From Microbacterium salsuginis (GTDB lineage Bacteria; Actinomycetota; Actinomycetes; Actinomycetales; Microbacteriaceae): a stretch of 64,000 nucleotides of DNA. The stretch's first letter is position 1, and each line of letters starts with the position of its first letter. The DNA lies in assembly GCF_012524205.1 (NCBI RefSeq), contig NZ_JABACI010000006.1, positions 1-64,000 on the forward strand, read 5' to 3'. Of this stretch, positions 37,329-45,527 are shown in pieces. The translations under genes and the position numbers were made by a program. The notes under the pieces are model-generated. The model searched no databases. It saw nothing but the letters and a program-made list of their open reading frames with translations, and was not told the origin of the DNA.

Positions 37329-37727
37329 ATGATCGGCCGGGAGGTGATCACCGTGGCGCGCGACGATCAGGGCTTCAGCCTCGTCGAGGTCATCATCGCG
37401 ATGTTCCTGCTCGCGGTCGTCGCTCTCGCCATCCTGCCGGCGCTGGTGCAGGGCGTACGACTCTCGTCCGAGCAGTCCGCGACGGCGACGGCGACGAGGG
37501 CATTGAACGCCCTGGTCGAGCGGGCCCGCGACAACCCGACGTGCGCGAACGTGGAAGCCGTCGCCGACCCACAGACCGTCGTCGACGGAGCCAGACGCGA
37601 CATCCGCACCTCCGGCACCGTCGAAGGCTGTCCCGCGCGAGGGACGACGGTCACCCTGGAGCTCACCGCCGTCAGCCTGTCGGGAGACACCCTCAGCAAG
37701 GTGTCCGGGATCGTGTTCATCCCATGA
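37329..37727 (+). CDS. PilV-like minor prepilin, cluster 1
   Basis: A 132-residue minor pilin. The prepilin site is DDQG then FSLVEVIIAMFLLAVVALAI, with Glu5 kept. Two head cysteines (NPTC, EGC) could form a disulfide. It starts just behind the hairpin; ATG 37329 lies within five bases of the stem, so the hairpin may also mask the ribosome site. The stop overlaps the next ATG by four bases. Confidence 0.85.
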   Translation: MIGREVITVARDDQGFSLVEVIIAMFLLAVVALAILPALVQGVRLSSEQSATATATRALNALVERARDNPTCANVEAVADPQTVVDGARRDIRTSGTVEGCPARGTTVTLELTAVSLSGDTLSKVSGIVFIP

Positions 37728-38260
37728 CCGACCGTTCAGCCACCGAGTCCGATGCCGGCATCACGCTGGTCGAGCTCATCATCTATGTGCTGGTCTCCAG
37801 CACCCTTCTTCTTGCGACGGCCATGATCCTCATCAACTCCGTGAACGCGCAGCGCGACGTGCTGAGCATGAGCGAGGCGACTGCGCGCGGCCAGGCGATG
37901 GGCGCTACGATCGAGCGCGCGCTGCGCAACGCGGTCGCGGTCGATGTGGCGACGGACCCAACAGGCGCCACGCTGCGCGTGCACACATCCCTCGCCGGCG
38001 CCCTGGAGTGTCAGGGATTCGTGTTCTCGGGCGGAGACGCACGCACGGCGTTGTCCGACTCCGCTCTCTCGGCGCCGTCGGGCTGGACGGTGTGGGAGAG
38101 CGGAATCCTGCCGAGCGGTGCTGAGGCATTCTTCACGCCTGACGACGCGGGCGTCGCCTACGCTTTCGAGATCGCGACGGATGCCGCGCCCGTTCGCATT
38201 GCCGGCGAGACTGCAACGCGCATCAACGTGTCGGCGGGGGTGACGGCGCCATGCTGGTGA
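37724..38260 (+). CDS. PilW-like minor prepilin, cluster 1
   Basis: A 178-residue prepilin. A short acidic leader ends DAG before ITLVELIIYVLVSSTLLLAT. The following SEATARGQAMGATIERALRN is characteristic of PilW/PulJ-like minor pilins. Two cysteines (LECQ and the final APCW) may pair. ATG 37724 overlaps the upstream stop. The stop overlaps the next start by ten bases. Confidence 0.87.
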   Translation: MTDRSATESDAGITLVELIIYVLVSSTLLLATAMILINSVNAQRDVLSMSEATARGQAMGATIERALRNAVAVDVATDPTGATLRVHTSLAGALECQGFVFSGGDARTALSDSALSAPSGWTVWESGILPSGAEAFFTPDDAGVAYAFEIATDAAPVRIAGETATRINVSAGVTAPCW

Positions 38261-39864
38261 GCCGCATCTGGCGTCGCGCCCGCACGACGGTCGACGACGA
38301 CCGAGGGGCCATGCTCGTCACGATCATCGTGGTGATGCTCGTCGGCGTCATCGTGGCGAGCGCGGTCGCGGCATCCGTCGTCTTCACGATCCGGACGAAC
38401 GTCGCGAACCAAGGCGACACGCAGGCCTTTGTCGCCGCCGAGTCCGGACGCGACGTGGCGGTCGGTCACCTCGCCGCGGCCATCGGCGACGACGGCTTGG
38501 ACTGCACCCGCGTTCTCGCCACCGGCGCCAGCGTGACGGGGACGACTCCGCGGTACGAGTACGAGATCCGCAGCTCGATCAACGCTGATCGTCCGGCGTC
38601 GTGGGAGGAATTCACGCTCGACTGTCCTACGGAGTTCACCAGGTGGGTCGCCATCCGATCGACGGGCTGGGGTCTGCAGGGCTCGGACGCGACGGTCGAC
38701 GCCGTCTACCCGTGGTATCACGGGCCGGCGACGCAGCCCGCGGGCACGCTCGCGTTCTTCGAGGGGGAGTTCAAGGCGACGAAGTCCACCTATCAGGGCG
38801 ACCTGGTGATCCGCGACGTCGGGAACTACGCGTGTAACAACGGTTCGGGGATCGCGGTCGACGGCGACCTGTGGGTGCTCAACGGGGGACTGGAGCTGAC
38901 CGGCGACTGCGTCGTGTCGGGGAGCGTCTACGTGCGGGGGCTCATCGACGTGAAAAACCACGGATTCCGCGTCGGAGGTGACGTCATCTCTGTGGACGGA
39001 TCGATCCTGCTGACTGCGAACAGCGTCGAGATCGGCGGCGATATCCGTGCCGCCGGAGACATCGATACGAAGAACGGCTCGGGCATCGTGCACGGCACCT
39101 TCGCGACGTCCGGCGTCATGAAGAACCACAGCGCGACGCGGTGGAAGGACGAGGCGGGAGCGGGCGTTCCTGTTCTGCAGGGTCAGCCGCGGCCGGTGAT
39201 CTCGCCGACTCTCGACCAGGTGTTCGACGCGACCCAGTGGATCGAGCTCACGAGCACGACGCCCTGGGCGACGGGCACCGATGTGGTGTACACGGGGGTC
39301 TGCTCTCGTGCTGCGCTCGAGGCGGTCCTGTCATCGACGGAGTCCTCGCGGGCGATCGTCGACATGTCGGCGTGCGCGGCCAGCGTCAGCGGGAAGAGCA
39401 CGATCACGGTCGATCCCGGAAGCCCCCAGATGACCCGCGACGCGGTCATCGTGGTGCCGTCGACGTCGAACATGGACCTGAAGCTCGGCGGTCACCTGCG
39501 CAAGGCGGCCGGGGCCGGCAACCCCCAGTTGCTGATCGTGCACCTCGACGCCGACGGCACCGACATCAAGCCCACGTGCACCACCGGACCCGACAAGCTG
39601 GCCGTCGGTACGTCCATCAACCTGCGCGCCCTCATCTACAGCTCCTGCGGGATCAGCAACACGATCGCGCTCACGATGACGGGCCAGATCTACATGGGGA
39701 ATGAGGGACTGCACCTGAACGCCGGCACCTTCACCTGCACCCCGATGAGCTGGGAGCCGGTCGTCGGCAACCTCGCCTGCGGAGTCAAGGGCGCCGGGGG
39801 CATCTTCGATCCGTCCGACACCGTGACGCGCCTCGAGCATCTCGCGTACCAGACGGAGCGCTGA
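38251..39864 (+). CDS. Large PilX/GspK-like tip protein with beta-solenoid, cluster 1
   Basis: A 537-residue protein. The N-terminal DDDRG then AMLVTIIVVMLVGVIVASAV is prepilin-like, but mature position 5 is Thr instead of Glu, as in GspK-type tip pseudopilins. Residues about 180-295 consist of regular short beta strands with Gly turns (VDGDLWVLNGG, VSGSVYVRG, VGGDVISVDGSILL, IGGDIRAAGDID), a bactofilin-like beta-solenoid. A further domain of about 200 residues carries several cysteines. I infer a pilus-tip protein with a surface adhesin or display function. It sits after the PilV- and PilW-like genes and before the peptidase gene. Confidence 0.78.
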   Translation: MLVSRIWRRARTTVDDDRGAMLVTIIVVMLVGVIVASAVAASVVFTIRTNVANQGDTQAFVAAESGRDVAVGHLAAAIGDDGLDCTRVLATGASVTGTTPRYEYEIRSSINADRPASWEEFTLDCPTEFTRWVAIRSTGWGLQGSDATVDAVYPWYHGPATQPAGTLAFFEGEFKATKSTYQGDLVIRDVGNYACNNGSGIAVDGDLWVLNGGLELTGDCVVSGSVYVRGLIDVKNHGFRVGGDVISVDGSILLTANSVEIGGDIRAAGDIDTKNGSGIVHGTFATSGVMKNHSATRWKDEAGAGVPVLQGQPRPVISPTLDQVFDATQWIELTSTTPWATGTDVVYTGVCSRAALEAVLSSTESSRAIVDMSACAASVSGKSTITVDPGSPQMTRDAVIVVPSTSNMDLKLGGHLRKAAGAGNPQLLIVHLDADGTDIKPTCTTGPDKLAVGTSINLRALIYSSCGISNTIALTMTGQIYMGNEGLHLNAGTFTCTPMSWEPVVGNLACGVKGAGGIFDPSDTVTRLEHLAYQTER

Positions 39865-39867
39865 CCC

Positions 39868-40713
39868 ATGACAGGACTCGGCACCCTCCTTCTCCTTGTG
39901 CTGGCGGGGGTCTTCGGGCTCGTCATCGGGTCGTTCCTCAACGTGGTCGTGTACCGCGTGCCGGCCGGCATCCCGCTGACGCGTGAGAGCCGCTGCCCGC
40001 AGTGCGATGCGCCGGTCAGGCCGTGGCAGAACGTCCCGGTCGTGTCGTGGCTGGCGCTGCGTGGCCGGTGTAGGAACTGCAAGACGCCGATCTCGGCCCG
40101 CTATCCGCTCGTCGAACTCGCGACGGGGATCGCCTTCGTCGGAGTCGTGTGGATGTTCCTCGACGCGTTCGGGCTCGCTCCGGCTGCTCAACGACCGGAG
40201 GCCGGCTGGGGCGCGCTCGCTGTGGTCATCGTCGCGTATCTGTACTTCGCCGCGATCAGCATCGCGCTGACGCTCATCGACCTCGACACGCATCGGCTGC
40301 CCAACGCCATCGTGCTGCCGAGCTATCTCGTCGCGGGCGTCCTGTTCGCGCTCGCGTGCGTGCTCGGGGCCGACTGGTGGGCGTTGGTGAGGGCGGCGAT
40401 CGGCGGCGGCGGCCTGTACGCCTTCTACTTCATCCTGCGCCTCATCCGCCCCGGCGGCATGGGCGGCGGCGACGTCAAGCTCGCCGGCGTCGTCGGCATC
40501 TACCTCGCCTGGCTGGGCTGGGGGCCGCTCGTCGTCGGGGCGTTCGCAGCCTTCCTCCTCGGCGGCGTGTTCGGCCTCGCACTGCTGCTCGCGCGGCGCG
40601 CCGGGCGGCGATCGGCGATCCCGTTCGGGCCGTGGATGCTGGCCGGCGCGTGGGTGGGAATCGTCGCGGGCGACACGATCGCCCGCTGGTACATCGGATT
40701 CTTCGTCGCGTGA
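39868..40713 (+). CDS. pilD: Prepilin peptidase, cluster 1
   Basis: A 281-residue bifunctional prepilin peptidase/methylase. The cytoplasmic zinc-type tetracysteine domain has CPQC (near 41) and CRNC (near 67). The two catalytic aspartates lie in LIDLDTHRLPN (near 138) and GGGDVKLAG (near 202). About seven membrane helices follow the cysteine domain. The loop LAPAAQRP (40174-40197) is encoded by DNA resembling one arm of the 28.5-kb palindromic element. It starts three bases after the tip-protein stop. Confidence 0.95.
   Translation: MTGLGTLLLLVLAGVFGLVIGSFLNVVVYRVPAGIPLTRESRCPQCDAPVRPWQNVPVVSWLALRGRCRNCKTPISARYPLVELATGIAFVGVVWMFLDAFGLAPAAQRPEAGWGALAVVIVAYLYFAAISIALTLIDLDTHRLPNAIVLPSYLVAGVLFALACVLGADWWALVRAAIGGGGLYAFYFILRLIRPGGMGGGDVKLAGVVGIYLAWLGWGPLVVGAFAAFLLGGVFGLALLLARRAGRRSAIPFGPWMLAGAWVGIVAGDTIARWYIGFFVA
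40173..40197 (+). repeat. REP-like half element inside pilD 1
   Basis: GCTCGCTCCGGCTGCTCAACGACCG matches the arm CTCGCTCCGCTCGCTCAACGACCG of the element at 28511-28534 except for a short CT/GC shuffle. It encodes a loop between membrane helices of the peptidase. Confidence 0.6.
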
Positions 40714-40744
40714 TCCGCGGCGACATCATCGGAAAGGAATGGCC

Positions 40745-41800
40745 ATGGCGCACACGATCGTCGGGCTCGAGATCACCGAAGAGGGCGTGAGAGCGGCCGA
40801 GGTGAGCACCGGACGCACTCCCGCGCTGATCGCGAGCGGCTCGGTTCCCCTTCCGCCGGGGGCTGCGAAGGACTCCGAGATCTTCGACGCGGATGCCGTG
40901 GCTCTTGCTCTGCGCCAGCTCTGGAGCCGCGCGGGCATCCGCGGGCGCCGCGTCGTGCTGGGTCTGGGCAGCCGCCGCATCCTGGTGCGCGAGCACACCG
41001 CGCCGGCTATGCGTCCCGACCTGCTGCGGCAGGCGCTGCCGTACCAGGTGCAGGATCTGCTGCCCGTGCCGCTGGAGCAGGCCGTGCTCGACTTCTACCC
41101 GGCATCGCAAGAGGGCGATCAGGTCAGCGGATTGCTGGTCGCCGCGGTCGCCGAGACTGTCGAGCAACTCATCGCGGCGGTGTCGAAGGCCAAGCTCACC
41201 GTCGACGTCGTCGACCTCGCGCCTTTCGGCCTCGCCCGGGCGGTCGCCCGCGTGTGCCCGCCGCACGAGGCGGTCGCCGCCTTCCATCTCGGTGACCACA
41301 CCAGCTATGTGGTCGTCGTCGAGGCCGGCATCCCGCGCTTCGTCCGGATCATCCCGGTCGACATCGTCACCGGCGCCGTGCGGGCGCGCGAGCTCGCCGC
41401 GTTCGCCGAGCTCGCCGACGAGGCTCCCGTCGCGGTCGAAGAGGTGCTCGAGACGGTGCCGCCGTCCGATGCGCCGCCGGCTCGCCGCCTCCGCTCGGCC
41501 GCGCGCGTCGCGCGGCCCGTCGGAATGACGGAGTCCGCGGTCGTCGATCTGGCCGGGCGGCTGCGCAGCACCCTCGCCTTCTACGCCGACCGCTCGGGCG
41601 GCCAGCCCATCCGCCGTGTGCTCATCAGCGGCGCCGGCGCCGCAGCGCCCGGTGTCGCGCAGGCGCTCGCCGAGAGCCTTCCGGTGCCGGTCGATCACCT
41701 CGACGTCACTGCGCTCGTGACCGGCAAGAAGCTGCCGGCCGGCGAAGACGCGCTCAACCTCGTGGCGACAGTGGGTCTGGCGATGGGGGAGGCTCGCTGA
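40745..41800 (+). CDS. pilM: PilM-like pilus assembly ATPase, cluster 1
   Basis: A 351-residue actin-like (FtsA-fold) protein, start MAHTIVGLEITEEGVRAAEV, with VVLGLGSRRILVREH and LPYQVQDLLPVP blocks of the PilM family. It forms the inner-membrane alignment complex with PilN and PilO and binds the PilN N-terminal. ATG 40745 is preferred to ATG 40739 because GGAAAGGA lies at the right distance only for the former. A 31-base gap follows pilD. Confidence 0.92.
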   Translation: MAHTIVGLEITEEGVRAAEVSTGRTPALIASGSVPLPPGAAKDSEIFDADAVALALRQLWSRAGIRGRRVVLGLGSRRILVREHTAPAMRPDLLRQALPYQVQDLLPVPLEQAVLDFYPASQEGDQVSGLLVAAVAETVEQLIAAVSKAKLTVDVVDLAPFGLARAVARVCPPHEAVAAFHLGDHTSYVVVVEAGIPRFVRIIPVDIVTGAVRARELAAFAELADEAPVAVEEVLETVPPSDAPPARRLRSAARVARPVGMTESAVVDLAGRLRSTLAFYADRSGGQPIRRVLISGAGAAAPGVAQALAESLPVPVDHLDVTALVTGKKLPAGEDALNLVATVGLAMGEAR

Positions 41801-42444
41801 TGGCGACCGCGAACCCGGCAGTCCACGCGTGGGGCGGTGCACCGCGCGTCAACCTCATGCCGCGCGCCGAGACGGAACGCCGCCAGCGAGCGGGCCTCGC
41901 ACGGCGCTGGATCGGGGCACTCGTGGCGGCGCTGCTGCTCGTGGCGACGGCATCCGGTCTCGCCTTCGCTCTGCAGATCTTCGCGGCGCAGCGCCTCGTG
42001 ACCGAGCAGGCGCGCACCTCCTCGCTGCTCGGCCAGCTCGCCGAACTCGGCGATGTGCGGCAGGCGCTGGATCTCGAAGCCGATCTGCAGACGTTCCGTG
42101 CGGACGCAATGGCCACCGACCTGCGGTGGAGCCCGCTCATCGCGACCGTTCAGCAGCAGCTGCCCGTCGGTGTGTCCATCACCGGGTTCAGCCTGGCTCC
42201 CGGACCGGCCCCGCAGGGCGACGACCCGACCGCCGAAGAAGGTGTCTCGGGCACGCTCACGCTCAGCAGCGCGACGCCGACCGAGATCGTGCCGATCGTG
42301 CGGGCGCTGCGGCCGCTGCCGGGCGTCCTCGAGGCAGACGGTTGGCAGAGCACGGCCGAGCAGGACGCCTATTCGTACGAGATCCGCATCGCGCTCGACC
42401 AGTCGGTCTACACCGGCGCCTACGCGAAGGAGGAGAGCGAGTGA
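41800..42444 (+). CDS. pilN: PilN-like pilus assembly protein, cluster 1
   Basis: A 214-residue protein with the short N-terminal PilM-binding motif PRVNLMPRAETERR, one membrane helix (about 38-60), a coiled-coil stretch and a ferredoxin-like periplasm-side domain. ATG 41800 overlaps the pilM stop; the stop overlaps pilO by four bases. Confidence 0.88.
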   Translation: MATANPAVHAWGGAPRVNLMPRAETERRQRAGLARRWIGALVAALLLVATASGLAFALQIFAAQRLVTEQARTSSLLGQLAELGDVRQALDLEADLQTFRADAMATDLRWSPLIATVQQQLPVGVSITGFSLAPGPAPQGDDPTAEEGVSGTLTLSSATPTEIVPIVRALRPLPGVLEADGWQSTAEQDAYSYEIRIALDQSVYTGAYAKEESE

Positions 42445-43130
42445 ACATCCCGAAGCAGCTCATCAACCTCCTCGGTGCCGTGGTCGTCATCGGTGTCGTC
42501 GTCGCCGGGATCGCGCTGATCGCGCTGCCGATGTACGGATCGTCGCAGACGACGGATGCCTCCGCCCGTACGGTCGCGCAGACGAACGACGTCTACGACG
42601 TCCAGGTGCAGACGCTCGCCGCCGAGCGCGAGCGCATGGACGAGATCACCGCCGACCTCACAAGCCTGCGCCGCCAGATCGCTGCGATCCCGCAGCTCGA
42701 CGACGTGTTCGAGATCGTGATCGCGTCGGCCGCCGACACCGGGGCGACCATCACGAGCGTGACGGCGAGCGATCCCGAGCCCTGGGCGCCCCGCGGTGGT
42801 GCCACAGACGACCCGACGGCGACGGCGCCGGCCGGCGTCGCCGACGAATCCGCGGCTGATGCGACCGTGCCGGCCGAGCTGGAGCCGACCGCGTCGGAAA
42901 CGAATGCTCCCGACCCGGCTGCGACGGCGCCCACCGACGGCGCCACCGCCCCCTCGCCGACGCAGCAGGTACCCCTCACGATCGTCGTCGAACTTGCCGA
43001 CGCCTCGCAGGCTGCCGCGTTCATCGACGCGCTCGGTCGCGGTCCGCGCCTGCTCGCGCCGATCGACGGCACACTCGCCGACGGCACTCTGACCGTGACC
43101 GCACTCGCCTTCATCCGCACCGAGGACTGA
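42441..43130 (+). CDS. pilO: PilO-like pilus assembly protein, cluster 1
   Basis: A 229-residue protein: start VNIPKQLINLLGAVVVIGVV, one membrane helix, a coiled coil (QTLAAERERMDEITADLTSL), then a long Ala/Thr/Pro/Asp-rich linker (about 115-172) splitting the alpha/beta domain. The linker is longer than in proteobacterial PilO. GTG 42441 overlaps pilN. AGGAGAGCGA gives the ribosome site. Confidence 0.85.
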   Translation: MNIPKQLINLLGAVVVIGVVVAGIALIALPMYGSSQTTDASARTVAQTNDVYDVQVQTLAAERERMDEITADLTSLRRQIAAIPQLDDVFEIVIASAADTGATITSVTASDPEPWAPRGGATDDPTATAPAGVADESAADATVPAELEPTASETNAPDPAATAPTDGATAPSPTQQVPLTIVVELADASQAAAFIDALGRGPRLLAPIDGTLADGTLTVTALAFIRTED

Positions 43131-43131
43131 C

Positions 43132-44277
43132 ATGACCTACGACTCGAACGCCCTGCCCTCGATGCTCGCGACCGCCGGAACCGCGGGAGCATCCGACGTG
43201 CATCTGACTGCCAACCACCCGCCGCTCATGCGCGTGAAGGGCGACCTCGCAGCCATCCCCGGATTCGCCGAGCCGACCGGGACCAACTGGCTCGAAGGAG
43301 CGGTCGGCGGACTCATGACCAACGAGCAGATCGTGGAGTTCCGCGAGAGCGGCGAGGTCGACCTCTCGTACACGGTGCCCGGCGTCGCCCGCTTCCGTGT
43401 GAACGTCTTCCGCCAGCTCGGCGACGTCGCGGTCGCGCTGCGATTCATTCCCGACAAGGCGTTCTCGCTCGAGAAGCTGGGTGTGCCTGCGGTCGCGCGT
43501 GACCTCGTGCTCAAGCCGCGTGGACTCGTCCTCGTCACCGGTCCCACCGGCTCGGGCAAGTCGACCACGCTGACGGCGATGCTCGACATCGTCAACCGCA
43601 CGCTGCCGGCGCACATCGTGACCGTCGAGGACCCGGTGGAATTCCAGCACACCAGCCGCACGTCGCTGATCCACCAGCGCGAGATCGGCAGCGACACGAA
43701 GTCCTTCGCCGAAGCGCTGCGCCGCGTGCTGCGCCAGGACCCTGACGTCATCCTGATCGGCGAGCTGCGTGATCCCGAGTCCATCTCCACCGCCCTGTCG
43801 GCGGCCGAGACCGGTCACCTCGTGCTGTCGACGCTGCACACGCAGAGCGCCGCCAAGTCGATCAACCGCATCGTGGATGCCTTCCCGCCCGACCAGCAGA
43901 CGCAGGTGCGCACGCAGCTCGGCGACACGCTGCAGGGCATCATCAGCCAGACGCTCCTGCCGATGGCGCACAGCGACGGGCGCGTGATCGCCACCGAGGT
44001 GCTGATCAACACCCCCGCGATCGCGAACCTGATCCGCGAGGGCCAGGTGAGCCAGATCTACTCGATGCTGCAGGCCGGCGGCAGCCTGGGCATGCACACG
44101 CTCGACCAGGACCTGCGGCGGCTGGTCGAGGACGGCAGCCTCTCGATGGCACTCGCGAAGTCGTATGCCGCAGATCCGAAGTCCCTCGATGAGGCGCGGG
44201 TGCGGCCGAGAGAGCTGGACGCAGACGCCTGGTCGGTACACACGCCCGAGCCTGCGGCGTCGGGGTGGGGTCACTGA
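43132..44277 (+). CDS. pilT: PilT-like retraction ATPase, cluster 1
   Basis: A 381-residue hexameric ATPase. Walker A GPTGSGKSTT is near residue 138, the Asp box VTVEDPVEF follows, Walker B is DPDVILIGELRDPES, and the His box is LSTLHTQSAAKSINR. The family's AIRNLIRE-type motif appears as AIANLIREGQ. It has no tetracysteine insert, so it is PilT, not PilB. It should drive pilus retraction. Start ATG 43132 lies one base after the pilO stop. Confidence 0.95.
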   Translation: MTYDSNALPSMLATAGTAGASDVHLTANHPPLMRVKGDLAAIPGFAEPTGTNWLEGAVGGLMTNEQIVEFRESGEVDLSYTVPGVARFRVNVFRQLGDVAVALRFIPDKAFSLEKLGVPAVARDLVLKPRGLVLVTGPTGSGKSTTLTAMLDIVNRTLPAHIVTVEDPVEFQHTSRTSLIHQREIGSDTKSFAEALRRVLRQDPDVILIGELRDPESISTALSAAETGHLVLSTLHTQSAAKSINRIVDAFPPDQQTQVRTQLGDTLQGIISQTLLPMAHSDGRVIATEVLINTPAIANLIREGQVSQIYSMLQAGGSLGMHTLDQDLRRLVEDGSLSMALAKSYAADPKSLDEARVRPRELDADAWSVHTPEPAASGWGH

Positions 44278-45518
44278 TGGCTCTCGTCCAGGAGTACACC
44301 TATCGGGCCGTCGACGGCACCGGGGGAGCGATCGTCAAGGGCACGATCGAGGCTCCGAGCGAGGGCGCGGTCACGGCCAAGCTGCGGGCGCAGGGCATGA
44401 CGCCCCTGCAGGTGGCGCCGGCATCCAAGACGGGCCTCAACCAGGAGATCTCGATCCCCGGCTTCGAGAAGCGCGTCAAGGTCGGCACGCTCGCCGTGTT
44501 CTCGAAGCAGATGGCAGGCCTCATCAATGCGGGTCTGCCGCTCATGCGAACCCTCAGCATCCTCATCGAGCAGGCGGAAGACAAGAAGCTGCAGCGCGCG
44601 CTCATCGGTGTGCACGCCGGTGTGGAGTCGGGCTCGTCGTTCTCAGCCGCACTCGCGGCCTACCCCGAGGTCTTCCCGCCGCTCATGATCAGCATGGTGC
44701 GGGTCGGCGAGATGGGCGGCTTCCTCGGGCAGTCGCTCGCCACCGTCGCCGAGACGTACCAGGGCGAATCCGAACTGCAGGGCAAGATCAAATCGGCGAC
44801 GACCTACCCGATCATCGTGTTCGTCATCGCGATCCTCGGCGTCATCGCGATGGTCACGTTCGTCGTACCCATCTTCGAAGGCATGTTCACCAATCTCGGG
44901 TCCGAGCTGCCTGTGCCGACGCAGATCCTCGTCACACTTTCGAACAACATGATCTGGCTGCTCCCGGTGCTGATCATCGCCGGAATGGCGGGGTGGCTGT
45001 GGTGGGTGCGGAACCGTCGGTCGGACAAGGTGCGTCGCATCGTCGACCCGTGGAAGCTGAAGCTGCCGGTGATGGGACCTCTCGCGACGAAGATCGCCGT
45101 GGCGCGATTCACGCGGAGTCTGTCGATGATGCTCAACGCCGGCGTGCCGCTCGTGCAGGCGCTGTCGATCGTCGGCTCCGCCTCGAACAACTGGAAGATC
45201 GAGCAGGCGGTCCGCGAGATCCAGGAGTCGGTCAAGCAGGGGCGCTCGTTCTCGACGCCGCTGGCGAAAGCGGCCGTCTTCCCGCCGATGGTGGCACAGA
45301 TGACCGCGGTGGGCGAGGAGTCCGGAACACTCGCCGACATGCTGGCGAGCATCGCAGATTTCTACGAGAACGAGGTCGAGACGGCGACGTCGCAGCTCAC
45401 CGCCTCGATCGAGCCGATCCTCATCGTGGGCATCGGCATCATCATCGGCGGCATGGTCATCTCGCTCTATATGCCGATCTTCTCGATCTACGGCGAGCTG
45501 GGGCAGTCCGGGCAGTGA
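44277..45518 (+). CDS. pilC: PilC-like platform protein, cluster 1
   Basis: A 413-residue inner-membrane platform of the GspF/PilC family. Two T2SSF cytoplasmic domains (about 70-195 and 270-395) alternate with three membrane helices. Conserved signatures FSKQMAGLINAGLPLMRTLS and the matching FTRSLSMMLNAGVPLVQALS are both present. ATG 44277 overlaps the pilT stop. It ends nine bases from the convergent pilB stop. Confidence 0.95.
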   Translation: MALVQEYTYRAVDGTGGAIVKGTIEAPSEGAVTAKLRAQGMTPLQVAPASKTGLNQEISIPGFEKRVKVGTLAVFSKQMAGLINAGLPLMRTLSILIEQAEDKKLQRALIGVHAGVESGSSFSAALAAYPEVFPPLMISMVRVGEMGGFLGQSLATVAETYQGESELQGKIKSATTYPIIVFVIAILGVIAMVTFVVPIFEGMFTNLGSELPVPTQILVTLSNNMIWLLPVLIIAGMAGWLWWVRNRRSDKVRRIVDPWKLKLPVMGPLATKIAVARFTRSLSMMLNAGVPLVQALSIVGSASNNWKIEQAVREIQESVKQGRSFSTPLAKAAVFPPMVAQMTAVGEESGTLADMLASIADFYENEVETATSQLTASIEPILIVGIGIIIGGMVISLYMPIFSIYGELGQSGQ

Positions 45519-45527
45519 GTGAGGGCG

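Noticed and set aside
38158..39129. Leftward frame opposite the tip-protein gene
   Set aside because: It is antisense to the large tip protein with Arg/His/Asp-rich, motif-free sequence.
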